Below are positions 9,369 through 17,784 of a stretch of DNA of 64,000 bases, piece after piece; positions within the stretch are counted from its first letter, which is position 1; each line of letters opens with the position of its first letter. The notes under the pieces were generated by a model. It ran no database searches, had not been told where the DNA came from, and saw only the letters and a list, made by a program, of their open reading frames with translations. The stretch lies in assembly GCA_903939115.1 (NCBI GenBank), contig CAJAFV010000073.1, forward strand, positions 1 to 64,000. The letters are read 5' to 3'. The position numbers and the translations under genes were made by a program. Origin of the DNA: an uncultured Geobacteraceae bacterium (GTDB taxonomy: Bacteria > Desulfobacterota > Desulfuromonadia > Geobacterales > Pseudopelobacteraceae).

Positions 9369-10108
9369 TATCTTTTGCCGCCCATGCGCCGCTGCATCCG
9401 GCCGCCCATTGATGCCATCTGGTACTTCTGGAGAGCGCCGAGGCTTTCCAGGTGGAACTGAAACCAGAGGTCACCATACGCCCGCATATTCATTTTTTTA
9501 CCGTTTTGCAGGGATCCCAGCAGGTCTTTCAACTTTTCATCGCCAGGGTTCTTTTTAAGCCCTTTGGTAAGAATCTCCCTGGCTTTATCTGCCTCACCGC
9601 TCTCATTCATGCAGTATGCATACAGAGCCCAGAGCAGTGATTCTTTGCCGTTCCATTGCACCGCTTTCTCAAAGGTGCTGATCATCTTGTCCTTCTTCTG
9701 ACGTTTCATGTAAGAAACGGCCAGCATTGCAGTGGCAGCCCAGTTTTTAAAGAACGACTTCTCCAGATGCGGGAAAGCATTTGAAAAATCACGTTTCATA
9801 TAGTAAATCATACCGATCTGTGATTCGAGCTGCCCTTCCACATACAACTGCCATTTTCCGTACTGGAGCGCATCTTTCAGCTCGCGGATCGCTTTTTCAA
9901 AACGGGGCGGCTGGGCCTGCAGATCCTTGCCGGCAGCCTCAATAGAGGCCATGACTTTCTTCATGGTGATTTTTGAAAACAGGACAAATACAAGGCCGAA
10001 GACAATAACGCCGACCATCAGAGATCCCCACCAGGCAAGCTTGAGGACAAAAATCATTATCAGCAGCATGGCAACTGAAGCAGCTGCCGAGATCAAGAGG
10101 TTATACAT
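9368..10108 (-). CDS. membrane-anchored TPR protein
   Basis: This 246-residue protein has two N-terminal hydrophobic segments (about residues 3-22 and 27-46). A cytoplasmic or periplasmic helical region with TPR-like repeats follows: GKWQLYVEGQLESQIGMIYY, WAATAMLAVSYMKRQKK, SLLWALYAYCMNESGEADKA. The C terminus is basic and Met/Gly-rich (MASMGGRMQRRMGGKR). TPRs usually mediate protein contacts. No partner is evident. The start has AAGGAA six bases upstream. It is transcribed towards the bidirectional terminator. Confidence 0.75.
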   Translation of the reverse strand: MYNLLISAAASVAMLLIMIFVLKLAWWGSLMVGVIVFGLVFVLFSKITMKKVMASIEAAGKDLQAQPPRFEKAIRELKDALQYGKWQLYVEGQLESQIGMIYYMKRDFSNAFPHLEKSFFKNWAATAMLAVSYMKRQKKDKMISTFEKAVQWNGKESLLWALYAYCMNESGEADKAREILTKGLKKNPGDEKLKDLLGSLQNGKKMNMRAYGDLWFQFHLESLGALQKYQMASMGGRMQRRMGGKR

Positions 10109-10151
10109 CGGTAATTCCTTTCATTATGCGTAGACTATGGGATAAACGGAG

Positions 10152-11648
10152 TCAGCTTTTAGATTCGGCGGGGGCCAGTTCACCGTTCTTTTCGGTAAAC
10201 TTTGCGATAATAATGCGCCGGCCCGGCTTGAGGGCAACTTTTACTTTCAGGTCGTTCCAGGCGGAAAGCAGTTTTGTCGATACATTGAAACGTTTGGACA
10301 GTGCGCTGAGAGTATCACCACTTTTTATCGTGTAATATTTTGCGTAACTCCCCTTAGCGGCTACCGGTTTAACTGTACGTCCTTCGTGGCTGAAATCAAC
10401 AGTCTGTTTGACCGGCACAAGCAGTGACTTTCCGGTTATACGGCTCTTTGCATTCAGCCCGTTAAGCTCTGCCAGTGTCGCAGGCGATGTGTTGAAACGC
10501 CGAGCTACGCTTTTAAGGGAATCCTTATTGCGTGCCTGATAGCGGCTGTACAGAACCCGTTCAGTAAAACGTTGATCTTCAGGAACCTTCAGGTATTCAG
10601 CTTCGAATTGTTGCTTGCTCCCTTTGGGGATTTTAAGCAGGTAGTCTGGGTAGTTGGGGGGAGTGCACCAGTGACGCAGATCAGGATTCAGTTCCTTGAT
10701 CGATTCGTAGGTCGTGCCGCTCAGCTTTGCCGCCAGATCAAGGTTGGTGCGCGAAGGAATGGTGACTGTGTCGTATTCGATCGGTGTCAGGTAGGCGATG
10801 TCGGTGAAGCCGTAACGGGCAGGATCTTTGGCAATGATTGCAGCGGCTAATAGTTTAGGGACGTATTCTTTGGTTTCCGGCTTCAGGTAGGTGCCGCGGG
10901 AAATCTCCCAGAAGTCGTTGGTGTTATACATGCTGATGGCACGCAGAATTTTATTCTCTCCGGCATTGTAACCGGCGGTTGCCAGATACCAGTCGCCTTT
11001 GAACATTCCATACAGCTCTTTCAGGTACAATGCCGCAGCAGTTGTCGCTTTGACCGGATCTTTACGTTCATCAATCCATTGGTCGATACGCAGATCATAG
11101 CGTCGTCCGGTTTCTGAAATGAACTGCCACGGGCCGACAGCATTGGCCCAGGAACGGGCGTGCATCTGGAAACCGCTCTCGATCATGGCAACATACACCA
11201 GGTCTTCCGGCATTCCTTCGCGCTTCAGAATGTCCTTCATCATCGGAATATAGCGAGCCGAGCGCGACAACCATTTCGAGAATGATGTTTTGCCGCTCGT
11301 CTGAAAGTAGTAGAGGAAATATTCGACTTTACTGTTCAGTGTTAATGGGATATCGGAAATCGGCAGGTCGGTGTCAGGCGGCTCAAGCTCACTGTCGTCT
11401 TCACTGGAGGCGCGCAACTCTTCAAGGGAGAAAATTATGGGAACAGGTGCTGCCGCTTCCGGACCGATTGAGTTCTGATCGCCAAAGGGGGCAAGCGCAG
11501 GCGCCTCAATTGTTCCGGGCAGCAGAGCGTTAGGCCGTGTCAACTCAGCCAGTAACGGCTGTATTGGTTCCATAGCCGCTGCCGGCAGAGCGTAGATCAG
11601 CGAGGCAAGCAACATGAAAACATATGTGCGGAAGTTGTAGTGTTTCAT
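10152..11648 (-). CDS. LysM lytic transglycosylase (MltD-like)
   Basis: The enzyme cleaves peptidoglycan glycan strands to leave 1,6-anhydromuramyl ends. The 498-residue product has a signal peptide ending PAAAMEP and an SLT domain with the catalytic glutamate in IESGFQ. Conserved motifs AVGPWQFISETGRRY and TAGYNAGENKI follow. Two LysM modules end the protein (about 375-420 and 440-485, the latter beginning YYTIKSGDTLSALSKRF). The start at 11648 gives a clean signal peptide; an in-frame TTG 13 codons earlier is less likely. It should act in the periplasm or at the outer membrane. Confidence 0.92.
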   Translation of the reverse strand: MKHYNFRTYVFMLLASLIYALPAAAMEPIQPLLAELTRPNALLPGTIEAPALAPFGDQNSIGPEAAAPVPIIFSLEELRASSEDDSELEPPDTDLPISDIPLTLNSKVEYFLYYFQTSGKTSFSKWLSRSARYIPMMKDILKREGMPEDLVYVAMIESGFQMHARSWANAVGPWQFISETGRRYDLRIDQWIDERKDPVKATTAAALYLKELYGMFKGDWYLATAGYNAGENKILRAISMYNTNDFWEISRGTYLKPETKEYVPKLLAAAIIAKDPARYGFTDIAYLTPIEYDTVTIPSRTNLDLAAKLSGTTYESIKELNPDLRHWCTPPNYPDYLLKIPKGSKQQFEAEYLKVPEDQRFTERVLYSRYQARNKDSLKSVARRFNTSPATLAELNGLNAKSRITGKSLLVPVKQTVDFSHEGRTVKPVAAKGSYAKYYTIKSGDTLSALSKRFNVSTKLLSAWNDLKVKVALKPGRRIIIAKFTEKNGELAPAESKS

Positions 11649-11766
11649 AGGGAGAGGCAGTATAGCGGAAGCAATACTGAAAGTCAATGATGCGAAACTC
11701 TTGATAGATGGGCTTTTGCTGAGAAATAAAGATGTGGGTGGGGATGTTATTGAGATTGAATTGTTT

Positions 11767-11798
11767 GCAATAAAACCCGCCGAAGCGGGTTTTATTGC
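11767..11798 (-). terminator. terminator of the YtxH/DUF948 unit
   Basis: A perfect 14-bp inverted repeat (GCAATAAAACCCGC / GCGGGTTTTATTGC) has, on the minus strand, a TTCG tetraloop. It follows the YtxH gene stop by 18 bases. Confidence 0.85.
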
Positions 11799-11816
11799 AG
11801 TGCTTATTTATGGCTG

Positions 11817-12122
11817 CTACTGAGCCGAAGCGCGCTCTCGCTGCATCGCCTCGCGCCCGGCCTCAATTGCAGACGCCAGAACAGATTTTTTCTCCGTGAA
11901 AGTTTCTTTGCCGTCTTCGACTGCCGTTTTAATTTTTTCCTGAGCTTCTTTGGCATATTCCTTGATTTTGTCGACGGCATCTTCCGTCAGGTCAAGGATG
12001 TTTTCGCGCATTTCACGGCCGCTTTTTGGTGCGTACAACAGAGCCAATCCCGCTCCGATTGCAGCTCCTGCCACAAATGATACTAATACAGTTCCAGCCG
12101 ATACTTCACAATTGTCTGACAT
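11817..12122 (-). CDS. YtxH domain protein
   Basis: This 101-residue protein has one N-terminal hydrophobic glycine/alanine-rich segment, VSFVAGAAIGAGLALLYAP. The YtxH hallmark KSGREMRENI and a long amphipathic helix follow. YtxH proteins are small membrane-anchored proteins linked to stress or envelope functions; the molecular role is not defined. The start is fixed by GAGGAGG nine bases upstream. It lies two bases after the DUF948 gene, so the two form an operon. A second YtxH gene is at 26503. Confidence 0.88.
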   Translation of the reverse strand: MSDNCEVSAGTVLVSFVAGAAIGAGLALLYAPKSGREMRENILDLTEDAVDKIKEYAKEAQEKIKTAVEDGKETFTEKKSVLASAIEAGREAMQRERASAQ

Positions 12123-12124
12123 GA

Positions 12125-12520
12125 TTACATACCTCCTCTTTTTTTTAGATACTGTTCCAATATGTATTTGCCTGCAACCTTGGCGCCTGTTGTCCACGCC
12201 GAAGAGGTGTTAACAACAGTGCTGACAACACCGACTGCCCGGTTTATAGAGTGAAGATTTCCGCCGGTTTCGCCCAGCGCCGACATGAAACGCCTGACAT
12301 CGTCGGTGTGCTCGGCAACACCGCCGCCAACAGTTTTCAACTCCCCCAGTACGCTGGTCAGTTCCTGAAGCGTCGGCCGCAACTCCCCTTTAACCATATC
12401 AGCCAACTCACCGACCGAAGCGGCGGTACGCTTGATAGTGAGGAGAGTCGGGACAAGCGTCAGGACCAGAATACAAATTGCGACAGCTATAATTATCAGG
12501 GCAATTCCGGCCAGCGGCAT
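12125..12520 (-). CDS. DUF948 domain protein
   Basis: This 131-residue protein has an N-terminal membrane helix (about 4-28, IALIIIAVAICILVLTLVPT). A heptad-rich helix then runs through TAASVGELADMVKGEL and LQELTSVLGELKTVGGG, matching DUF948. The C terminus (YILEQYLKKRGGM) is basic. These proteins commonly sit beside YtxH genes, as here, suggesting a joint envelope role. A GGAGG site lies just before the ATG. The function is unknown. Confidence 0.82.
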   Translation of the reverse strand: MPLAGIALIIIAVAICILVLTLVPTLLTIKRTAASVGELADMVKGELRPTLQELTSVLGELKTVGGGVAEHTDDVRRFMSALGETGGNLHSINRAVGVVSTVVNTSSAWTTGAKVAGKYILEQYLKKRGGM

Positions 12521-12592
12521 TAGTTACCTCCAGTAGAAAAATCAAATATTTGTATGATTGGAGTATAGAGCAATTCGGGAAAAATTCAATGC

Positions 12593-13549
12593 TTAAACAT
12601 TTTTTCTGTCCGGCATTATTTTTGAGATGACCTCTTCTACCGCAGAATACGGATCAACGCGGTGGTCATTCATCTCTGCCACAATCATGTCCAGATAATT
12701 GCTCTCTGCCATAAAGAGCAGAGCTTTCCTGAGCAGAGTGTCACGCAGAATACCGATAAAATGGCGTTTGCTGCGATTGCGAAGAAAATCAGTAACGGCG
12801 CCACTTGATTGAAAAAAGGCCCGGTGGGAGAGAATTTCCTCGGTAAGCTCTTCAATGCCGGTTCCCCGCTGCGCTTCTGTCTTCATAACCCGGGGATTCC
12901 AACCGTCTTCGACGGCAGTGCGCATGTCCAGCATGGTGCTCAATTCCCGTGCGGTTCGGTCAGCGCCCTCACGGTCAGCTTTGTTGACGACAAAAATATC
13001 GCCGATCTCCAGGATTCCGGCTTTAATCGCCTGAATATCGTCACCGAGGCCCGGTACCATAACAACGCAGGTTGTATGTGCTTCTTTAACGATATCAACC
13101 TCGTCCTGTCCAACACCAACCGTTTCAATGATGACAATGTCCATGCCGAGAGCGTCCATAACCAGGGCGACATCCGAGGTTGAGCGGGAAAGTCCACCCA
13201 GTGCGCCACGTGTTGCCAGGCTGCGGATGAAAACTCCTTCGTCGCAGGAATGCCGGTTCATGCGGATACGGTCACCCAGGATTGCGCCACCGGTAAAGGG
13301 GCTGGTCGGATCGATTGCAACGACTCCCACTTTTTTTCCTCTCCCGCGAAACGAAGCGGTCAGCTGGTCGACCAATGTAGATTTCCCGGCGCCGGGCGGA
13401 CCGGTAATGCCGACGATAAAAGCGTTGCCGGTGTGCGGATAAAGCCGTTTAAGTTCTTCAATCGCCTGAGGGCGAGCATCGTCGATGTCACGCATCAGCC
13501 GTGCAGCGGCGCGAATGTTTCCTTTTAATACCTGTTCTGCGAGGGACAT
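12593..13549 (-). CDS. meaB: methylmalonyl-CoA mutase-associated GTPase MeaB
   Basis: MeaB (ArgK) is a G3E-type GTPase that protects methylmalonyl-CoA mutase and gates loading of adenosylcobalamin. The 318-residue protein has Walker A GPPGAGKSTLVDQL, the base/Mg region DPTSPF, switch motif ETVGVGQDEVDI and NKADREGADR for guanine recognition. A B12-binding mutase subunit is encoded at 21474 and cobO at 21936, so the partner system is present in the window although not adjacent. About 100 bases separate it from hldD upstream. Confidence 0.95.
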   Translation of the reverse strand: MSLAEQVLKGNIRAAARLMRDIDDARPQAIEELKRLYPHTGNAFIVGITGPPGAGKSTLVDQLTASFRGRGKKVGVVAIDPTSPFTGGAILGDRIRMNRHSCDEGVFIRSLATRGALGGLSRSTSDVALVMDALGMDIVIIETVGVGQDEVDIVKEAHTTCVVMVPGLGDDIQAIKAGILEIGDIFVVNKADREGADRTARELSTMLDMRTAVEDGWNPRVMKTEAQRGTGIEELTEEILSHRAFFQSSGAVTDFLRNRSKRHFIGILRDTLLRKALLFMAESNYLDMIVAEMNDHRVDPYSAVEEVISKIMPDRKNV

Positions 13550-13654
13550 AGGGCACCTATTGTTAGATTGGTTTATAACGGAGGCGACAGCTGAAATAAG
13601 TTTTTTAGTATCAGTGTGTTACTCTAATGTCAATGTCCGATATTTTGTAACGCT

Positions 13655-14647
13655 TTAATCCCCCAGCCGTTTGCCCGGCAGAAGATAATTCCTGATGTAA
13701 TCGTCAACCGCATCCTCAACGGCAATGACCGGATCTGTATATCCCGCAGCACGGATCTTTGATGTTTCGGCGCAGGTAAGGTACTGATAGGTGTTTCGGA
13801 TAGATTCCGGCATGTCGATATATTCGATATTGACGGCTTTCCCCATGGCGGTGAAGACAGCACCTGCAAGGCGGTTCCAGCTGACGGTTGTGCCGCCGCC
13901 GACATTGAATATGCCGTTCGCTTCTTTGTTCTGAAGGAAATGAAGTGTCATGGCTGCGGCGTCTTTAACATACACGAAGTCACGCAGCTGTTCGCCGTCG
14001 CCATATGCGGCCCGATGCGACTTGAACAGCCGGAGGGTGCCGGTGGTACTGATCTGCTCATACGCCTTAAGAACGAGTGAACGCATCTCTCCTTTGTGCT
14101 GCTCGTTGGGACCATACACGTTGAAGTATTTAATGCCGACAATTTTTGTGAGGAGATCCTGACGCAACGCCCAGAGGTCAAAAAGCTGCTTGGAGTAGCC
14201 GTACATGTTCATCGGTCGAAGCAGCGGCAGCTGGCTCTCCTCGTCGACAAAACCGAGTTCGCCATCTCCGTAGGTAGCGGCACTGGAAGCGTAGATAAAG
14301 CGGGCGTTGGCGGCCAGTGCCGTCAGAGCCGCTTTACGGGAATATTCAAAATTATTTCTGATCAGATACGTGGCATCCGGTTCGGTTGTCGCAGAGCAGG
14401 CACCGAGATGGATGATTGCGTCGAGAGTACGGCCGCCCGGCAGGCGTCCGGGCAGGGTGCCGGTATCGAGCAGTGTCTCGAAAGCATCCTTTTCCAGATA
14501 ATCAATAAAACGGAGCGGTGCCAGATTGCGCCATTTATCCGTGTGGCCAAGGTGATCCACGATCAGGATGTCTTCTCTCCCCTGTTCATTCAAGCGCTGA
14601 ACTATGGCGCTGCCGATCAGGCCTGCCCCTCCGGTAACGATTATCAT
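13655..14647 (-). CDS. hldD: ADP-glyceromanno-heptose 6-epimerase
   Basis: HldD converts ADP-D-glycero-D-manno-heptose to the L-glycero epimer for the LPS inner core. The 330-residue short-chain dehydrogenase has the nucleotide-binding GGAGLIGSAIV, HLGACSATTE and the catalytic YGYSKQLFD. The KYFNVYGPNEQHKGEMRS segment is typical of the heptose epimerases. Its ATG overlaps the cbiO stop by four bases, so it is translationally coupled to the cobalt transporter operon. The two functions have no obvious link. Confidence 0.93.
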   Translation of the reverse strand: MIIVTGGAGLIGSAIVQRLNEQGREDILIVDHLGHTDKWRNLAPLRFIDYLEKDAFETLLDTGTLPGRLPGGRTLDAIIHLGACSATTEPDATYLIRNNFEYSRKAALTALAANARFIYASSAATYGDGELGFVDEESQLPLLRPMNMYGYSKQLFDLWALRQDLLTKIVGIKYFNVYGPNEQHKGEMRSLVLKAYEQISTTGTLRLFKSHRAAYGDGEQLRDFVYVKDAAAMTLHFLQNKEANGIFNVGGGTTVSWNRLAGAVFTAMGKAVNIEYIDMPESIRNTYQYLTCAETSKIRAAGYTDPVIAVEDAVDDYIRNYLLPGKRLGD

Positions 14648-15501
14648 GGCGTATCCTCCTGTTTTATCTGTGCGGTAATTGCCTGCAGCAATTCACCTTT
14701 ACTGCGTGGTAGATACCCCTTATCACGAAGATCAATACCAATCAAGAGAAGTCGCCGGATAATTTCTGCGACAAGCGGAGCGCCGCCAAGCGCACTCCGC
14801 ACCTCCTCACGCAGAAGTATCTCCGTCGGAGAGCCGTCAGCGAGGAGTCGTCCCGATTCCATGATTATGCCTTCATCCGCCCAGCCATAGGCAAAATCAA
14901 GGTCATGAGTGGCAATAACAATTGTCATGCCTGCAGCGTGCAGCCGGTCGAGGACCGTCATCAGCTCGTCCTGCATGGCGGCGTCCAGCCCCGCCATCGG
15001 TTCGTCAAGCACAAGTATTTCGGGCTTCATTGCAAGGACGCCGGCGATGCAGACACGTTTTTTCTGGCCGTAACTCAAGTTATGGACCGGCCTGTCGGCC
15101 GATTCAGTCATCCCTACCGCCTGCAGAGAATCTTCTACCCGCTTCCGGACTTCTTTCTCATCCAGCCCCATATTCATCGGCCCAAATGAGACATCTTCCC
15201 GTACACTGGCAGAAAATAGCTGGCTGTCAGGATTCTGGAAGACCAGTCCGACCAGGCTGCGAAGTTTCCGCATTCCGCTGCGACTGTAATCAAGCGGGAT
15301 ACCACCGCAGAGAACCTGGCCGGCAGAAGGACGGAGGATGCCGTTCAAATGGAGAAACAGAGTCGTCTTGCCGGCGCCGTTTGCGCCAAGAACAGCAGTG
15401 CGCGACCCGCGACGAATCGCCAGGGAACAGTTGTCAAGGGCCGGTGTGTCGTCCTGATAACGATAGGAAACGTTCTGTAATGCCAGAATGCTTTCGGTCA
15501 T
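14644..15501 (-). CDS. cbiO: ECF cobalt transporter ATPase
   Basis: CbiO is the ATP-hydrolysing subunit of the cobalt energy-coupling-factor transporter. The 285-residue product has Walker A GANGAGKTTLF, the Q-loop FQNPDSQLF, signature LSYGQKKRVCIAGVL and Walker B ILVLDEPMAGLD, followed by the H-loop ATHDL. It overlaps cbiQ and hldD by four bases each. It should work with CbiM, CbiN and CbiQ encoded upstream, under the B12 riboswitch at 17454-17682. Confidence 0.95.
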   Translation of the reverse strand: MTESILALQNVSYRYQDDTPALDNCSLAIRRGSRTAVLGANGAGKTTLFLHLNGILRPSAGQVLCGGIPLDYSRSGMRKLRSLVGLVFQNPDSQLFSASVREDVSFGPMNMGLDEKEVRKRVEDSLQAVGMTESADRPVHNLSYGQKKRVCIAGVLAMKPEILVLDEPMAGLDAAMQDELMTVLDRLHAAGMTIVIATHDLDFAYGWADEGIIMESGRLLADGSPTEILLREEVRSALGGAPLVAEIIRRLLLIGIDLRDKGYLPRSKGELLQAITAQIKQEDTP

Positions 15502-16244
15502 GGCAGTATGGCTGTTAACGCTACCATCAAACAGCCGGAGACAACGGCAATAGATATGCTCAGTCGAGAGTTGGCGTAGCTGTTTTCAAGAAAGCGGAGA
15601 GCGCCGTCGTTGTTGCGCGCCTGGGCTGCATTATGAAGTGCAAGGCTGCGCTGCCAGACCTGTACAATCAGGTTGGAAATGAGGCCGCCGAGCGATCGCA
15701 TGGAGACCGTCAGAGTCGTATATCCAAGCCGTGCAGACTGGGCGGTCATTGTGTCATGAACCGCTTCCGACAGTACAAAGAGTGTCCGGTAGCAGAGCGT
15801 CATCAGGTCGAGCAGGATTTCCGGAATTTTGCAGCGGCGCAGTAGAGAGATGATATCCGAAAGCGGGGTAGTCAGCGCAAGGAAGAGCAGGGCGGTTACG
15901 CAGGCGAGTGAACGGCTGCTCGCCTGGGCAATACGCGAAAAATCTGAGCCAGAAAAATGAAGAGATACACCGGTGGCAGAGGTGCTGAAGTCAAGAGAAA
16001 TTGCCAGTGAAAGCGCGCTTGCCAGCAAAAAGAACAGCGGTGGAGCAGCAACTCGCAGGTAGCGGAGGAGAGGGATGCCGGCTCCGAAAACTGAAACAGC
16101 CGATAAAATAAGAGCTATTATCAAAGCTGTCCGTGGGGAACCTGCGGCAAAGGCGGCAATCATGCCGCAGAGGCTGAAGCACCCCTTGGCGACAGGGGTT
16201 ACACGGCGCCAGCGGTTTGCATAAGCGGACTGTTCGGTCAGCAC
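15498..16244 (-). CDS. cbiQ: ECF cobalt transporter transmembrane protein
   Basis: CbiQ is the T component linking the substrate-binding CbiM/N to the ATPase. The 248-residue protein has about five membrane segments (for example LFFLLASALSLAI). The family's cytoplasmic coupling region appears near residue 185-205 (SMRSLGGLISNLIVQVWQRS). The gene overlaps cbiN by seven bases and cbiO by four, giving a tightly coupled operon. The T-component family is clear; the cobalt assignment rests on the riboswitch and CbiM. Confidence 0.9.
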   Translation of the reverse strand: MLTEQSAYANRWRRVTPVAKGCFSLCGMIAAFAAGSPRTALIIALILSAVSVFGAGIPLLRYLRVAAPPLFFLLASALSLAISLDFSTSATGVSLHFSGSDFSRIAQASSRSLACVTALLFLALTTPLSDIISLLRRCKIPEILLDLMTLCYRTLFVLSEAVHDTMTAQSARLGYTTLTVSMRSLGGLISNLIVQVWQRSLALHNAAQARNNDGALRFLENSYANSRLSISIAVVSGCLMVALTAILP

Positions 16245-16573
16245 CGGGCTTCTCTATCGGTTTCGCGGCGGATTCTGGCACGGGTGGTGGATACTCCGAG
16301 GTAATAGCCGATGAAGCCGGTACCCAGTGCGGCCTGAAGGGCAAAGAGCAGGGAGCCGGTTTCTCCGCTCGGCGCCTCAATCAGCGGCTTAAACCAGGGC
16401 CGATATCCGGGAGCAATCCTGCTGATAACATCCGTGGCCTGGTCGTCGGTTCCCCGGAATAGTGCAACCTCCTTACCAGCAGGTGCCGGCGCCGGTTTCT
16501 GTCTCAACCAGAGAGGCAGAGCGACAAGGAGAGCTACGCCGAATATCATCAACAGGTTCTGGTAGCGTTTCAT
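16238..16573 (-). CDS. cbiN: CbiN-like cobalt transporter subunit (PDGLE family)
   Basis: This 111-residue protein has an N-terminal membrane helix ([17 protein letters not shown]), an extracytoplasmic loop and a C-terminal helix ([18 protein letters not shown]). That topology matches CbiN and the related PDGLE proteins, which assist CbiM in cobalt transport. The sequence is less conserved than its neighbours, so the call leans on position between cbiM and cbiQ. It overlaps both by a few bases. Confidence 0.8.
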   Translation of the reverse strand: MKRYQNLLMIFGVALLVALPLWLRQKPAPAPAGKEVALFRGTDDQATDVISRIAPGYRPWFKPLIEAPSGETGSLLFALQAALGTGFIGYYLGVSTTRARIRRETDREARC

Positions 16574-17247
16574 GCCTGCATCTCCTGAGCGGCTACAACT
16601 TTCATCTCTTTCAGTTCCAGCGGATTGAACCGGGCCAGGGCGTTCATAACCAGGACCGTCAGGAGGCCTTCACTGATGGCCAGCGGAATCTGGGTTACGG
16701 CAAAAACAGCCGTAAATTTGGCGAAAGAGGCGGCAACGCCACCTGCCGGATCAGGAAAAGCCAGTGCCAACTGTGCGGAAGTAGTGATGTAGGTAAGGAG
16801 ATCCGCAAGCGAAGCGGCGAGGAAGATCGAAAACCCGAAGGGCATTTTAGCCGCTTTGGCAAACCGATAGATCGCCGCCGCTGCAAATGGCCCCACAACC
16901 GCCATGGAAAAGACGTTGGCACCCAGCGTTGTCAGGCCGCCGTGTGCGAGTAACATCGCCTGAAACAGAAGTACGACCAGGCCGATCGGAGCCATTGCGG
17001 CCGGGCCAAACAGTATCGCACCAAGACCGGTTCCGGTCGGATGAGAGCTGCTGCCGGTGACAGATGGCATTTTCAGAGCCGAAAGGACAAAGGTGAAAGC
17101 AGCGGCAACGCCAAGCAACATCCGCTGCTCTGGTTTCTCTTGTATTCGTTTGTTGATGGTGTACATACCGTATGCAACAAACGGCGCTGAAGCAACGCTC
17201 CAGCCGATGGCATGTGTTACCGGTAAAAAACCTTCCATGATGTGCAT
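16570..17247 (-). CDS. cbiM: ECF cobalt transporter substrate-binding protein
   Basis: CbiM is the membrane-embedded metal-binding S component. The 225-residue protein begins MHIMEGFLP; the N-terminal Met-His of this family coordinates Co2+ or Ni2+. The central [20 protein letters not shown] motif and several membrane helices are typical. It is first in the cbiM-cbiN-cbiQ-cbiO-hldD operon. Control is probably by the upstream cobalamin riboswitch and terminator. A ribosome site AGGAGAG lies six bases before ATG. Confidence 0.95.
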   Translation of the reverse strand: MHIMEGFLPVTHAIGWSVASAPFVAYGMYTINKRIQEKPEQRMLLGVAAAFTFVLSALKMPSVTGSSSHPTGTGLGAILFGPAAMAPIGLVVLLFQAMLLAHGGLTTLGANVFSMAVVGPFAAAAIYRFAKAAKMPFGFSIFLAASLADLLTYITTSAQLALAFPDPAGGVAASFAKFTAVFAVTQIPLAISEGLLTVLVMNALARFNPLELKEMKVVAAQEMQA

Positions 17248-17258
17248 GAAACTCTCCT

Positions 17259-17333
17259 AAAACCCCCTCAATCCCCCTTTGCAAAGGGGGAGGTTTTAGA
17301 GCCCCACTTTTTAAAGTGGGGAAGGGGGGATTT
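17259..17333. repeat. double-hairpin palindromic repeat
   Basis: Two short perfect hairpins stand side by side: CCCCCTTT/AAAGGGGG (with GC between) and CCCCACTTT/AAAGTGGGG. Runs of CCCCCT and AGGGGGG flank them. It looks like a dispersed intergenic palindromic repeat, and sits inside the leader between the riboswitch terminator and cbiM. Confidence 0.65.
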
Positions 17334-17345
17334 CCTTTTGTAAAA

Positions 17346-17386
17346 CAAAAAAAGTCCGCGCCTGCGCGAGCAGTATGCGGACTTTT
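17346..17386 (-). terminator. riboswitch-associated terminator before cbiM
   Basis: On the minus strand the stem AAAAGTCCGC / GCGGACTTTT is followed by a T run. It lies about 70 bases downstream of the cobalamin riboswitch and 100 bases before cbiM. It is therefore placed to stop transcription when B12 is bound. Confidence 0.8.
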
Positions 17387-17453
17387 CGTATTCAAAGCCT
17401 GATAATGAGTTCACTCACCCCTTACCAGTGGGGAACAGTTGAGTGTTGAGATC

Positions 17454-17682
17454 ATGGCAGGTCTTCTGGCTCGCGATTCTTCCTCCGGGCGCCTTCCCGG
17501 TTTTTCAACCAGTGACATATTGCCCTTTGTCCTCGCTTACAGCGGCGGGTCCGCGGAGGACTCGTTCCAATTTCTTATCAAGGCGCTATCTTCGTTAGCC
17601 CGGTTTCGGCTCCTTGATATCATCCTTGATAATGGAATTGGAAGTGCACCTCACTTCCCTATCAAGCCCTTGCGGGCACCAT
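17454..17682 (-). promoter_or_regulatory. cobalamin (B12) riboswitch
   Basis: Read on the minus strand, this region carries the cobalamin aptamer signatures in order: GGTGCCCGCAAGGG, GGGAAGTGAGGTGC, GCCGCTGTAAGCGAGGAC (B12 box), GTCACTGG, GGGAAGGCGC and GAGCCAGAAGACCTGCC. Ligand binding should reduce expression of the downstream cobalt-uptake operon, probably through the terminator at 17346-17386. The rest of the 537-base gap before cbiM holds only the terminator and the palindromic repeat. Confidence 0.95.
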
Positions 17683-17784
17683 AATCCATTATTCAATTGT
17701 CATACAACAAACAGCGTAATTGCGTAGCTGAAATACCACGCCACCCGTGTCCTGTCAAGGAGCATTGTGACGACTAAGCGGCAA

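Noticed and set aside
11649-11687. TTG start for the LysM transglycosylase
   Set aside because: It would put 13 residues before a good signal peptide that starts at ATG 11648.
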